From Gracilibacteraceae bacterium (lineage in GTDB: Bacteria; Bacillota; Desulfitobacteriia; Desulfitobacteriales; Syntrophobotulaceae), in assembly GCA_031274335.1 (NCBI GenBank), contig JAISQG010000206.1, positions 1-6,501 of the forward strand: DNA of 6,501 bases, given 5' to 3'. The notes under the pieces were generated by a model. That model did no database searches. It was not told the DNA's origin and worked only from the letters and a program-made list of their open reading frames with translations. Both the position numbers and the translations under genes were made by a program. Positions 1 through 5,359 of the stretch are shown here, in pieces. Numbering within the stretch: the first letter of the stretch is position 1; every line of letters starts with the position of its first letter.

Positions 1-414
1 TTCGTCGTCGCTCACATTGGATTGGCCGGCCTTTTTCCATTTATTCTCGAATAATTCGACGTCCACCTCGCACGGAATCGACATATTCCAAGAGTACACG
101 CTTTTTTTGCACAGAACGTACTGTTTTGACGGCAAGCCGTATTCATCGAGGACGTTGCGCAAACGATACACGATGTTCTTGATGACGTTGCCCGGATTGG
201 CGCTGTGGTCGTCCTTGACGAGCAGTTCCACCAAATCGTCCTGGTTCAGGTCCCGGCGGCGGTTGATCAGCAGATATTCCAGCAAAGTCCAAACCTTGCG
301 GCTGCGGCCTTCATCTTCAATGACGCCTCTTTTGCCAAGGGATAGGGAAAACCCCCCCAGCATTTTCACTTGCAGAACGGTTCCCGGCTGCTCCGCCTTT
401 TTGTCCGGCATCAT
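1..414 (-). CDS. SARP/BTAD-type transcriptional regulator, N-terminal part (runs off left edge)
   Basis: This is a DNA-binding regulator of which only the first 138 codons are in the window; the frame is still open at base 1. Residues about 15-108 form an OmpR/SARP-like winged helix. They begin with the typical strand VKMLGGFSLSLG, continue with a helix around KVWTLLEYLLINRRR, and end with a likely recognition helix NVIKNIVYRLRNVLDE and the wing. The stretch VDVELFENKWKKA (117-129) looks like the start of a bacterial transcriptional activation (BTAD) helical repeat domain, as in SARP-family activators. I chose the ATG at 414 over the adjacent ATG at 411 because AGGAGG at 425-430 lies 10 bases upstream of it. 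The gene follows panB by 51 bases with no terminator between them, so the two are probably cotranscribed. No receiver domain precedes the winged helix. Target genes and signal are unknown, and the rest of the protein could carry additional sensor or repeat domains. Confidence 0.75.
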   Translation of the reverse strand, partial: MMPDKKAEQPGTVLQVKMLGGFSLSLGKRGVIEDEGRSRKVWTLLEYLLINRRRDLNQDDLVELLVKDDHSANPGNVIKNIVYRLRNVLDEYGLPSKQYVLCKKSVYSWNMSIPCEVDVELFENKWKKAGQSNVSDDE

Positions 415-424
415 GATTAAACCC

Positions 425-430
425 CCTCCT
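425..430 (-). promoter_or_regulatory. Ribosome binding site of the SARP/BTAD-type regulator
   Basis: AGGAGG on the minus strand, inside AAAAGGAGGGGG, lies 10 bases before the ATG at 414 and 13 before the ATG at 411. This favours the first of the two adjacent start codons. Confidence 0.65.
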
Positions 431-465
431 TTTGCCGCCCGGAAGACGCGGCGATCAGCGTTTCC

Positions 466-1308
466 CTATATTTCGCGCAAAATCTTTTCCGTTTCCCCGG
501 TCTTGGCCTGGTAACAATGCTCTTCCGCCGGATAAACGCCGCCGCGCACTTCCCGGACGTAGCGCGCCAGGGCTTCGCTGATTATTGCGTCAAGATCGGC
601 AAATTGCTTGACAAACTTAGGCACAAAGGGACTGTAAAAACCCAGGGCGTCGTGCACGATCAAAAGCTGGCCGTGAACATGGGGGCCGGCGCCGATGCCG
701 ATGACCGGGATGCCGGCGCGTTCCGCCACAAGGCAGCCTACCTCCGGCGGCACGGCTTCGAGCACCATCAGGCTGACGCCCGCCGCGGTCAAAGCCGCCG
801 TGTCATCGATGATTTTCTGCGCGGCCGCGAGGTCGCGCCCCTGGGACTTAAAGCCCCCAAGCTGGGCGATGGATTGGGGGGTGAGGCCGAGATGCCCCAT
901 GACGGGGATTGTCGCTTTGACCATTGCCGCCGCCGTCTCGGCCACTTCGGCGCCGCCCTCGATTTTCACGGCGTCGCAACCGGCTTCCGCCATAAAGCGG
1001 CTGGCGTTGCGAATCGCTTCTTCCGGGCTGACCTGGTAGGACATGTAGGGCATGTCGCCGACCAAAAACGCCGCCGGCGCTCCGCGCCGCACGGCCTGGG
1101 CGTGCCGGACCATGACGTCCATGCCGATGTTCAGAGTGTTGTCATAGCCGTAAACCGTCATGTTCACGGAGTCGCCGCAGAGGATGACGTCCATGCCGGC
1201 TTTTTCTTCCAGCCTGGCCAGCGGGTAATCGTAAGCCGTCATCATAGTTATTTTTTCACCGGAAAGGGCTTTGTCCCGCAATTTCTGAATTGTGACTTTT
1301 TCTCGCAT
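466..1308 (-). CDS. panB: 3-methyl-2-oxobutanoate hydroxymethyltransferase (ketopantoate hydroxymethyltransferase)
   Basis: PanB transfers a hydroxymethyl group from 5,10-methylenetetrahydrofolate to 2-oxoisovalerate to give ketopantoate, the first committed step of pantothenate and CoA synthesis in the cytosol. The 280-residue protein has the usual family length and is collinear with the family: MMTAYDYP (22-29), GDS (45-47), YGYDNT (53-58), GDMPYMSY (84-91), VKIEGG (114-119), GHLGLTPQS (138-146), GGFKSQGR (151-158), LEAVP (183-187), GIGAGP (204-209), GGVYPAEEH (256-264). By motif position, the Mg-binding and catalytic residues match D46, D85, K115, E117 and E184, and all are present. Two signatures differ from the common form: DSVNMTVYGYD replaces DSLGMVxLGYD, and HVHGQ replaces CDGQ. 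The ATG at 1308 is chosen because AAAGGGG (1317-1323) precedes it by 8 bases and family alignment starts there. An in-frame extension to 1401 would run into the promoter. panC and panD are not adjacent within the window. Confidence 0.95.
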   Translation of the reverse strand: MREKVTIQKLRDKALSGEKITMMTAYDYPLARLEEKAGMDVILCGDSVNMTVYGYDNTLNIGMDVMVRHAQAVRRGAPAAFLVGDMPYMSYQVSPEEAIRNASRFMAEAGCDAVKIEGGAEVAETAAAMVKATIPVMGHLGLTPQSIAQLGGFKSQGRDLAAAQKIIDDTAALTAAGVSLMVLEAVPPEVGCLVAERAGIPVIGIGAGPHVHGQLLIVHDALGFYSPFVPKFVKQFADLDAIISEALARYVREVRGGVYPAEEHCYQAKTGETEKILREI

Positions 1309-1405
1309 ATGTGAATCCCCTTTGCAAACAGCAAATGATTTCCGCAGCGGCCGCGCGGCGGGTTTGCGTATACGGCGGCTCAGTTGCCGCGATATCGTCA
1401 CAAAG

Positions 1406-1434
1406 AGTATACCTTATTGCGGGCGCAAAGTCCA
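1406..1434 (-). promoter_or_regulatory. Probable sigma-A promoter of panB
   Basis: On the minus strand, TGGACT (-35, 1429-1434) is separated by exactly 17 bases from TATACT (-10, 1406-1411). That gives 4/6 and 5/6 matches to consensus. Transcription would start near 1399, leaving a leader of about 90 bases before the panB ATG. The leader contains short GC-rich inverted repeats but no riboswitch I can recognise. Confidence 0.6.
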
Positions 1435-1492
1435 GTATATTGGGTAAATATTTTTCCAATTATGACTTTTATGTGACCGTTTTGCGGCTTCC

Positions 1493-1510
1493 GGCAGGCA
1501 TCAGGCAGGC
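1493..1510. repeat. Short direct repeat GGCAGGC, 11-base period
   Basis: GGCAGGC occurs at 1493-1499 and again at 1504-1510, separated by ATCA, between the radical SAM terminator and the panB promoter. The 11-base period is close to one helical turn, as in some operators, but the repeat is short and may be chance. Confidence 0.25.
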
Positions 1511-1518
1511 TGCGGGCG

Positions 1519-1558
1519 AAAAATAAGTCGCGCCTCTGTGACCGGGAGGGCGCGACTT
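1519..1558 (-). terminator. Intrinsic terminator of the corA-radical SAM transcription unit
   Basis: A perfect 10-bp stem is formed by AAGTCGCGCC (1525-1534) and GGCGCGACTT (1549-1558), with a 14-base loop. Read on the minus strand, the hairpin begins 12 bases after the radical SAM stop codon. It is followed by ATTTTT (1524-1519), the U-run expected of a Rho-independent terminator. On the plus strand the hairpin is not followed by a comparable T-run, so it acts mainly on the leftward transcript and insulates panB from read-through. Confidence 0.88.
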
Positions 1559-1570
1559 GTGACCGAACAC

Positions 1571-2935
1571 TCAATCACACCCGCGCCCGTTTTGACCAAA
1601 ATGCTTCAGTCCAAGCCGCAAGCCCTGTTTTTTGAACACTTCCTTGCGAAACAGTGGGTTGTAGAGCCAGTAGGTTATCAGTTTTTTCAGCGTCCGCATA
1701 TTTGTCTGCGGCTCAAACATTCTGTACGCGGCAGCCGTGAGGCTGTTGAATTTTTTCCGGCAATAAAACGCCGCTTCGGTCAATTCGTCGGGAGTCATGT
1801 TTTTCGGCAGGAAGGAAGCGTGATTAAAGCGGTATTCGTCATGCAGCCACCATTTTCCGTCATAAAGCAGCCGCCCCTCGGCGGCCAGCTTCTCGTACAG
1901 CGGGGTTTTCGGATACGGCATGAGAATATTAAAAGCGGCAAAAGTAAATTTGTTCCGAATTGCCCATTCCGCTGTCTGTTTAATGCTTTCAACCGTATCC
2001 GTGTCATGGCCCAGCGTAAACGCCGCCCAGGTTTGCAGCCCCCATTGGCGCAAAAGCTCAATTTCCGTTTTATATTTGCCGGCGCCTCCTTTTATATTGA
2101 CATCCTTGCCCATAAGGCTTATCGCATCGGGATTTATGCTTTCAAATCCGATGACAAAACCCAGGCCGCCGCTTTTGACGATCAGGTCCATCAGCTCGTT
2201 GTCGTAAACCATGCTGACCGTGCCCTGGCTGACCCAGTTTATTTTCAAAGGAATAAGCGCGCGAAACAGCTCCTTGGCTTTTTCCGGATTGGCAATCAGG
2301 TTGTCGTCCACAAAGAACAGGAGCTTGCGTTTTTGCGATTTTATCTCCGCTATAACATCTTCAACCCGGCGGCAATAGTGGCGTTTGTCAAAATAAACGC
2401 TGCCGGCGCAATATTTGCACCCGTGAACGCAGCCGCGGCTGAATTGCAGGAGCGAAACTGGCAGATAGCCCTTCCCCGCAAAAATGTCGCGGCGGGTCAC
2501 GGAGCCGTTTTGCGGAGGATCGGCGACGCCGCAGTCGTAAACAGGGCGCAGGGCGCCGTTTTTCAAATCTTCAAGCACTTGGGGCAATATATTTTCCGCG
2601 TCGCCGGCAATAAGGCTGTCGCAATGCTCCGCCATTTCCTCCGGGGAAAGCTTGGCGTGCATGCCGCCCATGATGACGGGCACTTTGCGTTTGGCGTACT
2701 CAGCCGCAATTTCATACGCTCTTTTCGCCGTAAAGGTTTCCGTTGTGATCATAACCGCGTCGGCGGGATCGTCAAACGGAATTTGCTCCATGCGGTCGTC
2801 ATATAAAACAACATCGTCGCCTGGCGGGATAAGCGAGGCGATGAGCCCCAGCTGGAGGGGTTCCATCCGCCCCTCGTCCACATACAGGCTGCCGCTTTTC
2901 GTGCCGATGGTCGGCTTTATCAGCGCTATTTTCAA
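1571..2935 (-). CDS. B12-binding-domain radical SAM protein, second of a tandem pair
   Basis: This 454-residue protein has the layout of class B (cobalamin-dependent) radical SAM enzymes, which act on unreactive carbon or phosphorus centres, often as methylases. An N-terminal Rossmann-like B12-binding domain (1-130) contains YDDRMEQIP, IMGGMHAK (88-95) and LIAGDAE (108-114), but I see no DxHxxG histidine ligand motif. The radical SAM domain carries the 4Fe-4S site SRGCVHGCKYC with C169, C173 and C176. VDDN (209-212) and GFES (263-266) follow as family landmarks. After the core, KWWLHDEYRF (361-370) and a helical tail are shared with its neighbour. TTG at 2935 is the start: it overlaps the upstream stop as TTGA, and GGAGGG lies 6 bases before it. 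The next in-frame ATG would delete the first strand. The substrate cannot be told from sequence; it may be a lipid, cofactor or small-molecule modifier. General family is fairly sure, exact role unknown. Confidence 0.85.
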   Translation of the reverse strand: MKIALIKPTIGTKSGSLYVDEGRMEPLQLGLIASLIPPGDDVVLYDDRMEQIPFDDPADAVMITTETFTAKRAYEIAAEYAKRKVPVIMGGMHAKLSPEEMAEHCDSLIAGDAENILPQVLEDLKNGALRPVYDCGVADPPQNGSVTRRDIFAGKGYLPVSLLQFSRGCVHGCKYCAGSVYFDKRHYCRRVEDVIAEIKSQKRKLLFFVDDNLIANPEKAKELFRALIPLKINWVSQGTVSMVYDNELMDLIVKSGGLGFVIGFESINPDAISLMGKDVNIKGGAGKYKTEIELLRQWGLQTWAAFTLGHDTDTVESIKQTAEWAIRNKFTFAAFNILMPYPKTPLYEKLAAEGRLLYDGKWWLHDEYRFNHASFLPKNMTPDELTEAAFYCRKKFNSLTAAAYRMFEPQTNMRTLKKLITYWLYNPLFRKEVFKKQGLRLGLKHFGQNGRGCD

Positions 2936-4242
2936 ATTTCGCCCTCCGGCTTCGCCTTTTGTTTTTGCTTTATTTCAGCGGCGGAGATAAAATTCATCAG
3001 CAAAAATTCCGCCGCATATTTTATATTTACACGGTGCAGCAAGCGCGCGGCAATGGAAGGCACGGAATAAAATTTGCTTCTCAGTCTCCGGCAGTTTTCG
3101 GCCAGCTGCTCCGCGGAAATTTTTTCGGGCCGGTGCATGGCGGCGCCGTAACGGTAATCGCCGTCAAGCCACCATTTTTCGCTGATCAGCCGGCCCTGTT
3201 CCTTTAATTCGTCATACAAAGCCGTGCCCGGCATCGCCATAAGCGGATTGAAATTCGCGACAAAAAACCGGTGTTTGGCGGCGAAATTGTAAACTTCGTC
3301 AAAGCTGTCCAAAGTGTCGTGCGGATAACCGAAAATAAACGTGGCGTAAATCATGATGCCGCGGCTGTAGATCTCGGCGACAGCCTCGTCATAATTATTA
3401 TTTGCAATATTCTGCTTTTTGCCTATTTCCATCAGGTTCCGCAAATTCAAACTTTCAAAGCCGATGATCACAGCCATACAGCCGCTTTTGGCCATCAGGT
3501 CTAATATTTCGCCGTCAGTGGCGACGTTTATGGAAATTTGGCAGACCCATTTCCTTTGAAGCGGGGCGAGTTTGATTAAAAACTCCTTTAATTTTTCCCT
3601 GTTATGCAATAAATTGTCGTCAGCTATGAACACTATCTTTTCCTTCAGGTTTTGGATTTCCAGAATCACGTCGTCGACGGCGCGCTCCGCCACGGAGGAT
3701 CCGTAAAAGGCGCGGATAGAGCAGAAATTGCAGCTGTAGGCGCAGCCGCGTTTCCACTGAACCACGCCAAGCTCCGCGTATTTTTTGCCGGCAAAAACAG
3801 ATTTGTCCATCCGGCGAAAGGGCAGAAGCCATGAATTATCGGATATGTATTTTTTTTGCAGCCTGCCGGCCAGTAAATCACGCATGACCTGTTCCCAGAC
3901 CGGTTCGGCGTCTCCCGCGATGACGCAGTCGGCGTATTGGGCCGCTTCCTCCGGGCAGGCCGTCGGATGAAAGCCGCCCATGATTATTGTAACTCCCGGG
4001 TTTTGTTTTTTATATTTGCCCGCCAGGGAGTAGGCTCTTTTAGCGGAAAAAGTGCCGGCGCTGAAAACAATCGCCTCGCTGTCAATGATTTCCGGCAATT
4101 GTTCTATTCTTTCATCGAAAAATTCAACGGCAAATTCTTCGGGGGTCAGCGATTTCAAAATCATTAACGCCAGCGGCCGCAAAGAGTATTTTGACTTGTT
4201 TCCGGCCATGCTCGGGCATATAAAGGTTATTTTCATAAACAT
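2932..4242 (-). CDS. B12-binding-domain radical SAM protein, first of a tandem pair
   Basis: This 436-residue protein is a relative of the next gene with the same order of parts. The N-terminal Rossmann-like B12-binding domain (about 1-130) includes FDERIEQLP (42-50), IMGGFHPTACPEEA (87-100) and VIAGDAE (107-113). The radical SAM domain carries WKRGCAYSCNFC with cluster ligands C167, C171 and C174, then ADDN (207-210) and GFES (261-264). KWWLDGDYRY (356-365) opens the C-terminal helical region. No DxHxxG motif is visible, which is not unusual in this class. The gene starts 6 bases after the corA stop. Either ATG, at 4242 (MFMKITF) or 4236 (MKITF), could be used; the second matches the MKIALI start of its neighbour. 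Neither has a visible Shine-Dalgarno sequence, so translation is probably coupled to corA. Its stop overlaps the next start by 4 bases. Methylation or another radical modification is likely; the substrate is unknown. Confidence 0.85.
   Translation of the reverse strand: MFMKITFICPSMAGNKSKYSLRPLALMILKSLTPEEFAVEFFDERIEQLPEIIDSEAIVFSAGTFSAKRAYSLAGKYKKQNPGVTIIMGGFHPTACPEEAAQYADCVIAGDAEPVWEQVMRDLLAGRLQKKYISDNSWLLPFRRMDKSVFAGKKYAELGVVQWKRGCAYSCNFCSIRAFYGSSVAERAVDDVILEIQNLKEKIVFIADDNLLHNREKLKEFLIKLAPLQRKWVCQISINVATDGEILDLMAKSGCMAVIIGFESLNLRNLMEIGKKQNIANNNYDEAVAEIYSRGIMIYATFIFGYPHDTLDSFDEVYNFAAKHRFFVANFNPLMAMPGTALYDELKEQGRLISEKWWLDGDYRYGAAMHRPEKISAEQLAENCRRLRSKFYSVPSIAARLLHRVNIKYAAEFLLMNFISAAEIKQKQKAKPEGEI
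2942..2947 (-). promoter_or_regulatory. Ribosome binding site deciding a TTG start
   Basis: GGAGGG on the minus strand lies within the last codons of the upstream radical SAM gene, 6 bases before the TTG at 2935. It supports this unusual start codon over the in-frame ATG 23 codons further in. Confidence 0.75.
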
Positions 4243-4248
4243 AATTCG

Positions 4249-5214
4249 TCACAAAATTTTGCGTCGGATGAGGTAAAAGGCGGTTATCCCCGTCAGCAGG
4301 ATGCAAATGCCCACGACGAACAAAAAGCCGTAAGGCGTCCGCTCCCCGAAAGGCACGATGACGTTCATACCCCAGAAGCTGGCGATCATCGTCGGGATGG
4401 CCAGGATGATCGTCATGGCCGTGAGGAATTTCATCACCATATTCAAATTATTCGAAATAATAGAGGCAAAAGTTTCCATCATCGCCGCGATGATGCGGCT
4501 GTACATCTCGACCATCTGCGTCGCCTGGCTGTTTTCGATGATGACGTCCTCCAGCAGGTCCTCGTCTTCCTCGTAAACGGGCAGTATGTGCGCGATATGG
4601 GCGCCGCCGCGGGCTCGGAGCAGCCGGTCCAGCACCACGCCGTTCGAGCGCACGGAAGCGGAAAAATAAGTGAGGGACTGCTGCAGATCCATCAGCTCGA
4701 AAATGCCCTTGTTGTGCATGAAGCGGCGCAAATCCTTTTCAATGCGCTCATTGGCGCGGCTGATCTGGCGGATATAGCGGAGGTAATATGTCGCCGCCTT
4801 TAGCAAAATCTGAAATAAAAAGCGCGTGCGCTTGGCCGTGTTGAAGCTGCGGCGCGTGTAGTCGTTGAATTCCGTGAAAGCCGGATTTTCTTCCAGGCAG
4901 ACCGTGATGATGAGCTCCGGCGTTATGACGATGCCGAGCGGCAGGGTGTCGTAATTCGTCTCGTTCGTCATGATGGGGATGTTGACGAGAACGAGGGCAA
5001 AATCGTCCTCAATTTCGATGCGCGAGCGTTCTTCCTCGTCCAGCGCGGCGCGGAAAAAATCCATCGGCGCGCCCGTCAGGTCAGCCACCCGCTCCAGCTC
5101 CTGCTCCGTCGGCCGGACAAGGCTGACCCAGCAGTTGCGGGTCAAATCCTCTATTTCCAGCGACTGGAAATTAGAGCCGTCATTTTTGTATACTTTAAGC
5201 AGCGTCCTCACCAT
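4249..5214 (-). CDS. corA: CorA-family divalent cation (Mg2+/Co2+/Ni2+) channel protein
   Basis: CorA proteins are homopentameric inner-membrane channels that admit Mg2+ and often Co2+ or Ni2+. This 321-residue protein shows the family order: a soluble alpha/beta N-terminal domain (1-120), a long helical stalk (about 125-255) with the acidic stretch YEEDEDLLEDVIIEN, and two C-terminal membrane helices (about 260-281 and 295-315). The selectivity signature GMN sits at 282-284 at the end of the first helix, preceded by SFW. The loop after it is short (VIVPFGERTPYG), and the protein ends in the basic tail RRKIL. The ATG at 5214 fits family N-termini (MVRTLLKVY). Its only purine-rich upstream match, AAAGG, directly abuts the ATG, so initiation may be weak or may use GTG at 5211. 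An in-frame extension to 5418 would cross both divergent promoters and is rejected. The family is clear, the transported ion is not. It is the first gene of a unit with two radical SAM genes. Confidence 0.9.
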   Translation of the reverse strand: MVRTLLKVYKNDGSNFQSLEIEDLTRNCWVSLVRPTEQELERVADLTGAPMDFFRAALDEEERSRIEIEDDFALVLVNIPIMTNETNYDTLPLGIVITPELIITVCLEENPAFTEFNDYTRRSFNTAKRTRFLFQILLKAATYYLRYIRQISRANERIEKDLRRFMHNKGIFELMDLQQSLTYFSASVRSNGVVLDRLLRARGGAHIAHILPVYEEDEDLLEDVIIENSQATQMVEMYSRIIAAMMETFASIISNNLNMVMKFLTAMTIILAIPTMIASFWGMNVIVPFGERTPYGFLFVVGICILLTGITAFYLIRRKIL

Positions 5215-5241
5215 CCTTTCACGCGGCCGCGCGCTTCTACC

Positions 5242-5270
5242 ATTGTACACGCTCCGGGCCTGAATGTAAA
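5242..5270 (-). promoter_or_regulatory. Sigma-A promoter of the corA-radical SAM unit
   Basis: On the minus strand, TTTACA (-35, 5265-5270) and TACAAT (-10, 5242-5247) each match consensus at 5 of 6 positions and are 17 bases apart. Transcription would begin near 5235, giving a short leader of roughly 20 bases. The -35 box is part of the inverted repeat shared with the divergent cdaA promoter. Confidence 0.78.
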
Positions 5271-5307
5271 CAACAGAAATTTTCTGCGCGGAATCTGCTT
5301 TACATTC
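5262..5307. repeat. Perfect 9-bp inverted repeat spanning two divergent -35 boxes
   Basis: GAATGTAAA (5262-5270) and TTTACATTC (5299-5307) are exact reverse complements separated by 28 bases. Each arm contains the -35 hexamer of one of the two outward-facing promoters plus the three bases next to it. The arms may be an operator pair for a shared regulator, or simply two similar promoters whose identity extends by chance. Confidence 0.7.
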
Positions 5308-5327
5308 GCCCGCGTTCCATGTAAAAT
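5299..5327 (+). promoter_or_regulatory. Sigma-A promoter of cdaA-cdaR
   Basis: TTTACA (-35, 5299-5304), a 17-base spacer and TAAAAT (-10, 5322-5327) match consensus at 5/6 positions each. Transcription would start near 5334, about 25 bases before the cdaA start codon. It is divergent from the corA promoter and has the identical -35 sequence. Confidence 0.78.
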
Positions 5328-5346
5328 GGAAGACAGAACGCTCGCC

Positions 5347-5352
5347 GGAGGA
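5347..5352 (+). promoter_or_regulatory. Ribosome binding site deciding the GTG start of cdaA
   Basis: GGAGGA ends 7 bases before the GTG at 5360. The ATG at 5355 is closer but lies in another frame that stops after eight codons, so the GTG is the start. Confidence 0.8.
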
Positions 5353-5359
5353 AAATGGC

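Larger units (their letters stand above)
1472..1565. repeat. Three direct copies of TGTGACCG
   Basis: The 8-mer TGTGACCG occurs at 1472-1479, 1537-1544 and 1558-1565 on the plus strand. The first copy lies upstream of the panB promoter, the second in the loop of the radical SAM terminator, and the third between that hairpin and the radical SAM stop codon. A related inverted copy, TCGTCACA, lies at 1395-1402 just downstream of the panB -10. The sequence is seen directly; a protein-binding role is only a guess. Confidence 0.4.

Noticed and set aside
430..455. GC-rich short hairpin (GCCGC/GCGGC) between panB and the regulator as a terminator
   Set aside because: The stem is only about 5 bp and is followed by AAAAGGAGG, not a U-run, so read-through into the regulator is expected.
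517..1314. Open frame of 265 codons on the plus strand opposite panB
   Set aside because: The translation is rich in His, Arg and Ala with no family resemblance, and it is fully antisense to an intact PanB. It is typical of antisense frames in GC-rich coding DNA.
1309..1401. N-terminal extension of PanB by 31 codons
   Set aside because: The added residues do not match the family, there is no ribosome site before 1401, and the start would fall at the predicted transcription start. ATG 1308 has a well-placed AAAGGGG.
1434..1439. Second TATACT on the minus strand as an alternative panB -10
   Set aside because: No acceptable -35 box lies 16-18 bases upstream of it. The TATACT at 1406-1411 has one at 17 bases.
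1441..1463. ATTGG / CCAAT inverted repeat around an AT-rich centre upstream of the panB promoter
   Set aside because: Arms of only 5 bases in an AT-rich stretch are easily explained by chance and match no operator I can name.
1538..2806. Long open frame (422 codons) on the plus strand opposite the radical SAM gene
   Set aside because: Its translation has no recognisable domain, it starts inside the terminator loop, and the opposite strand encodes a clear radical SAM protein with intact motifs. It is an antisense shadow.
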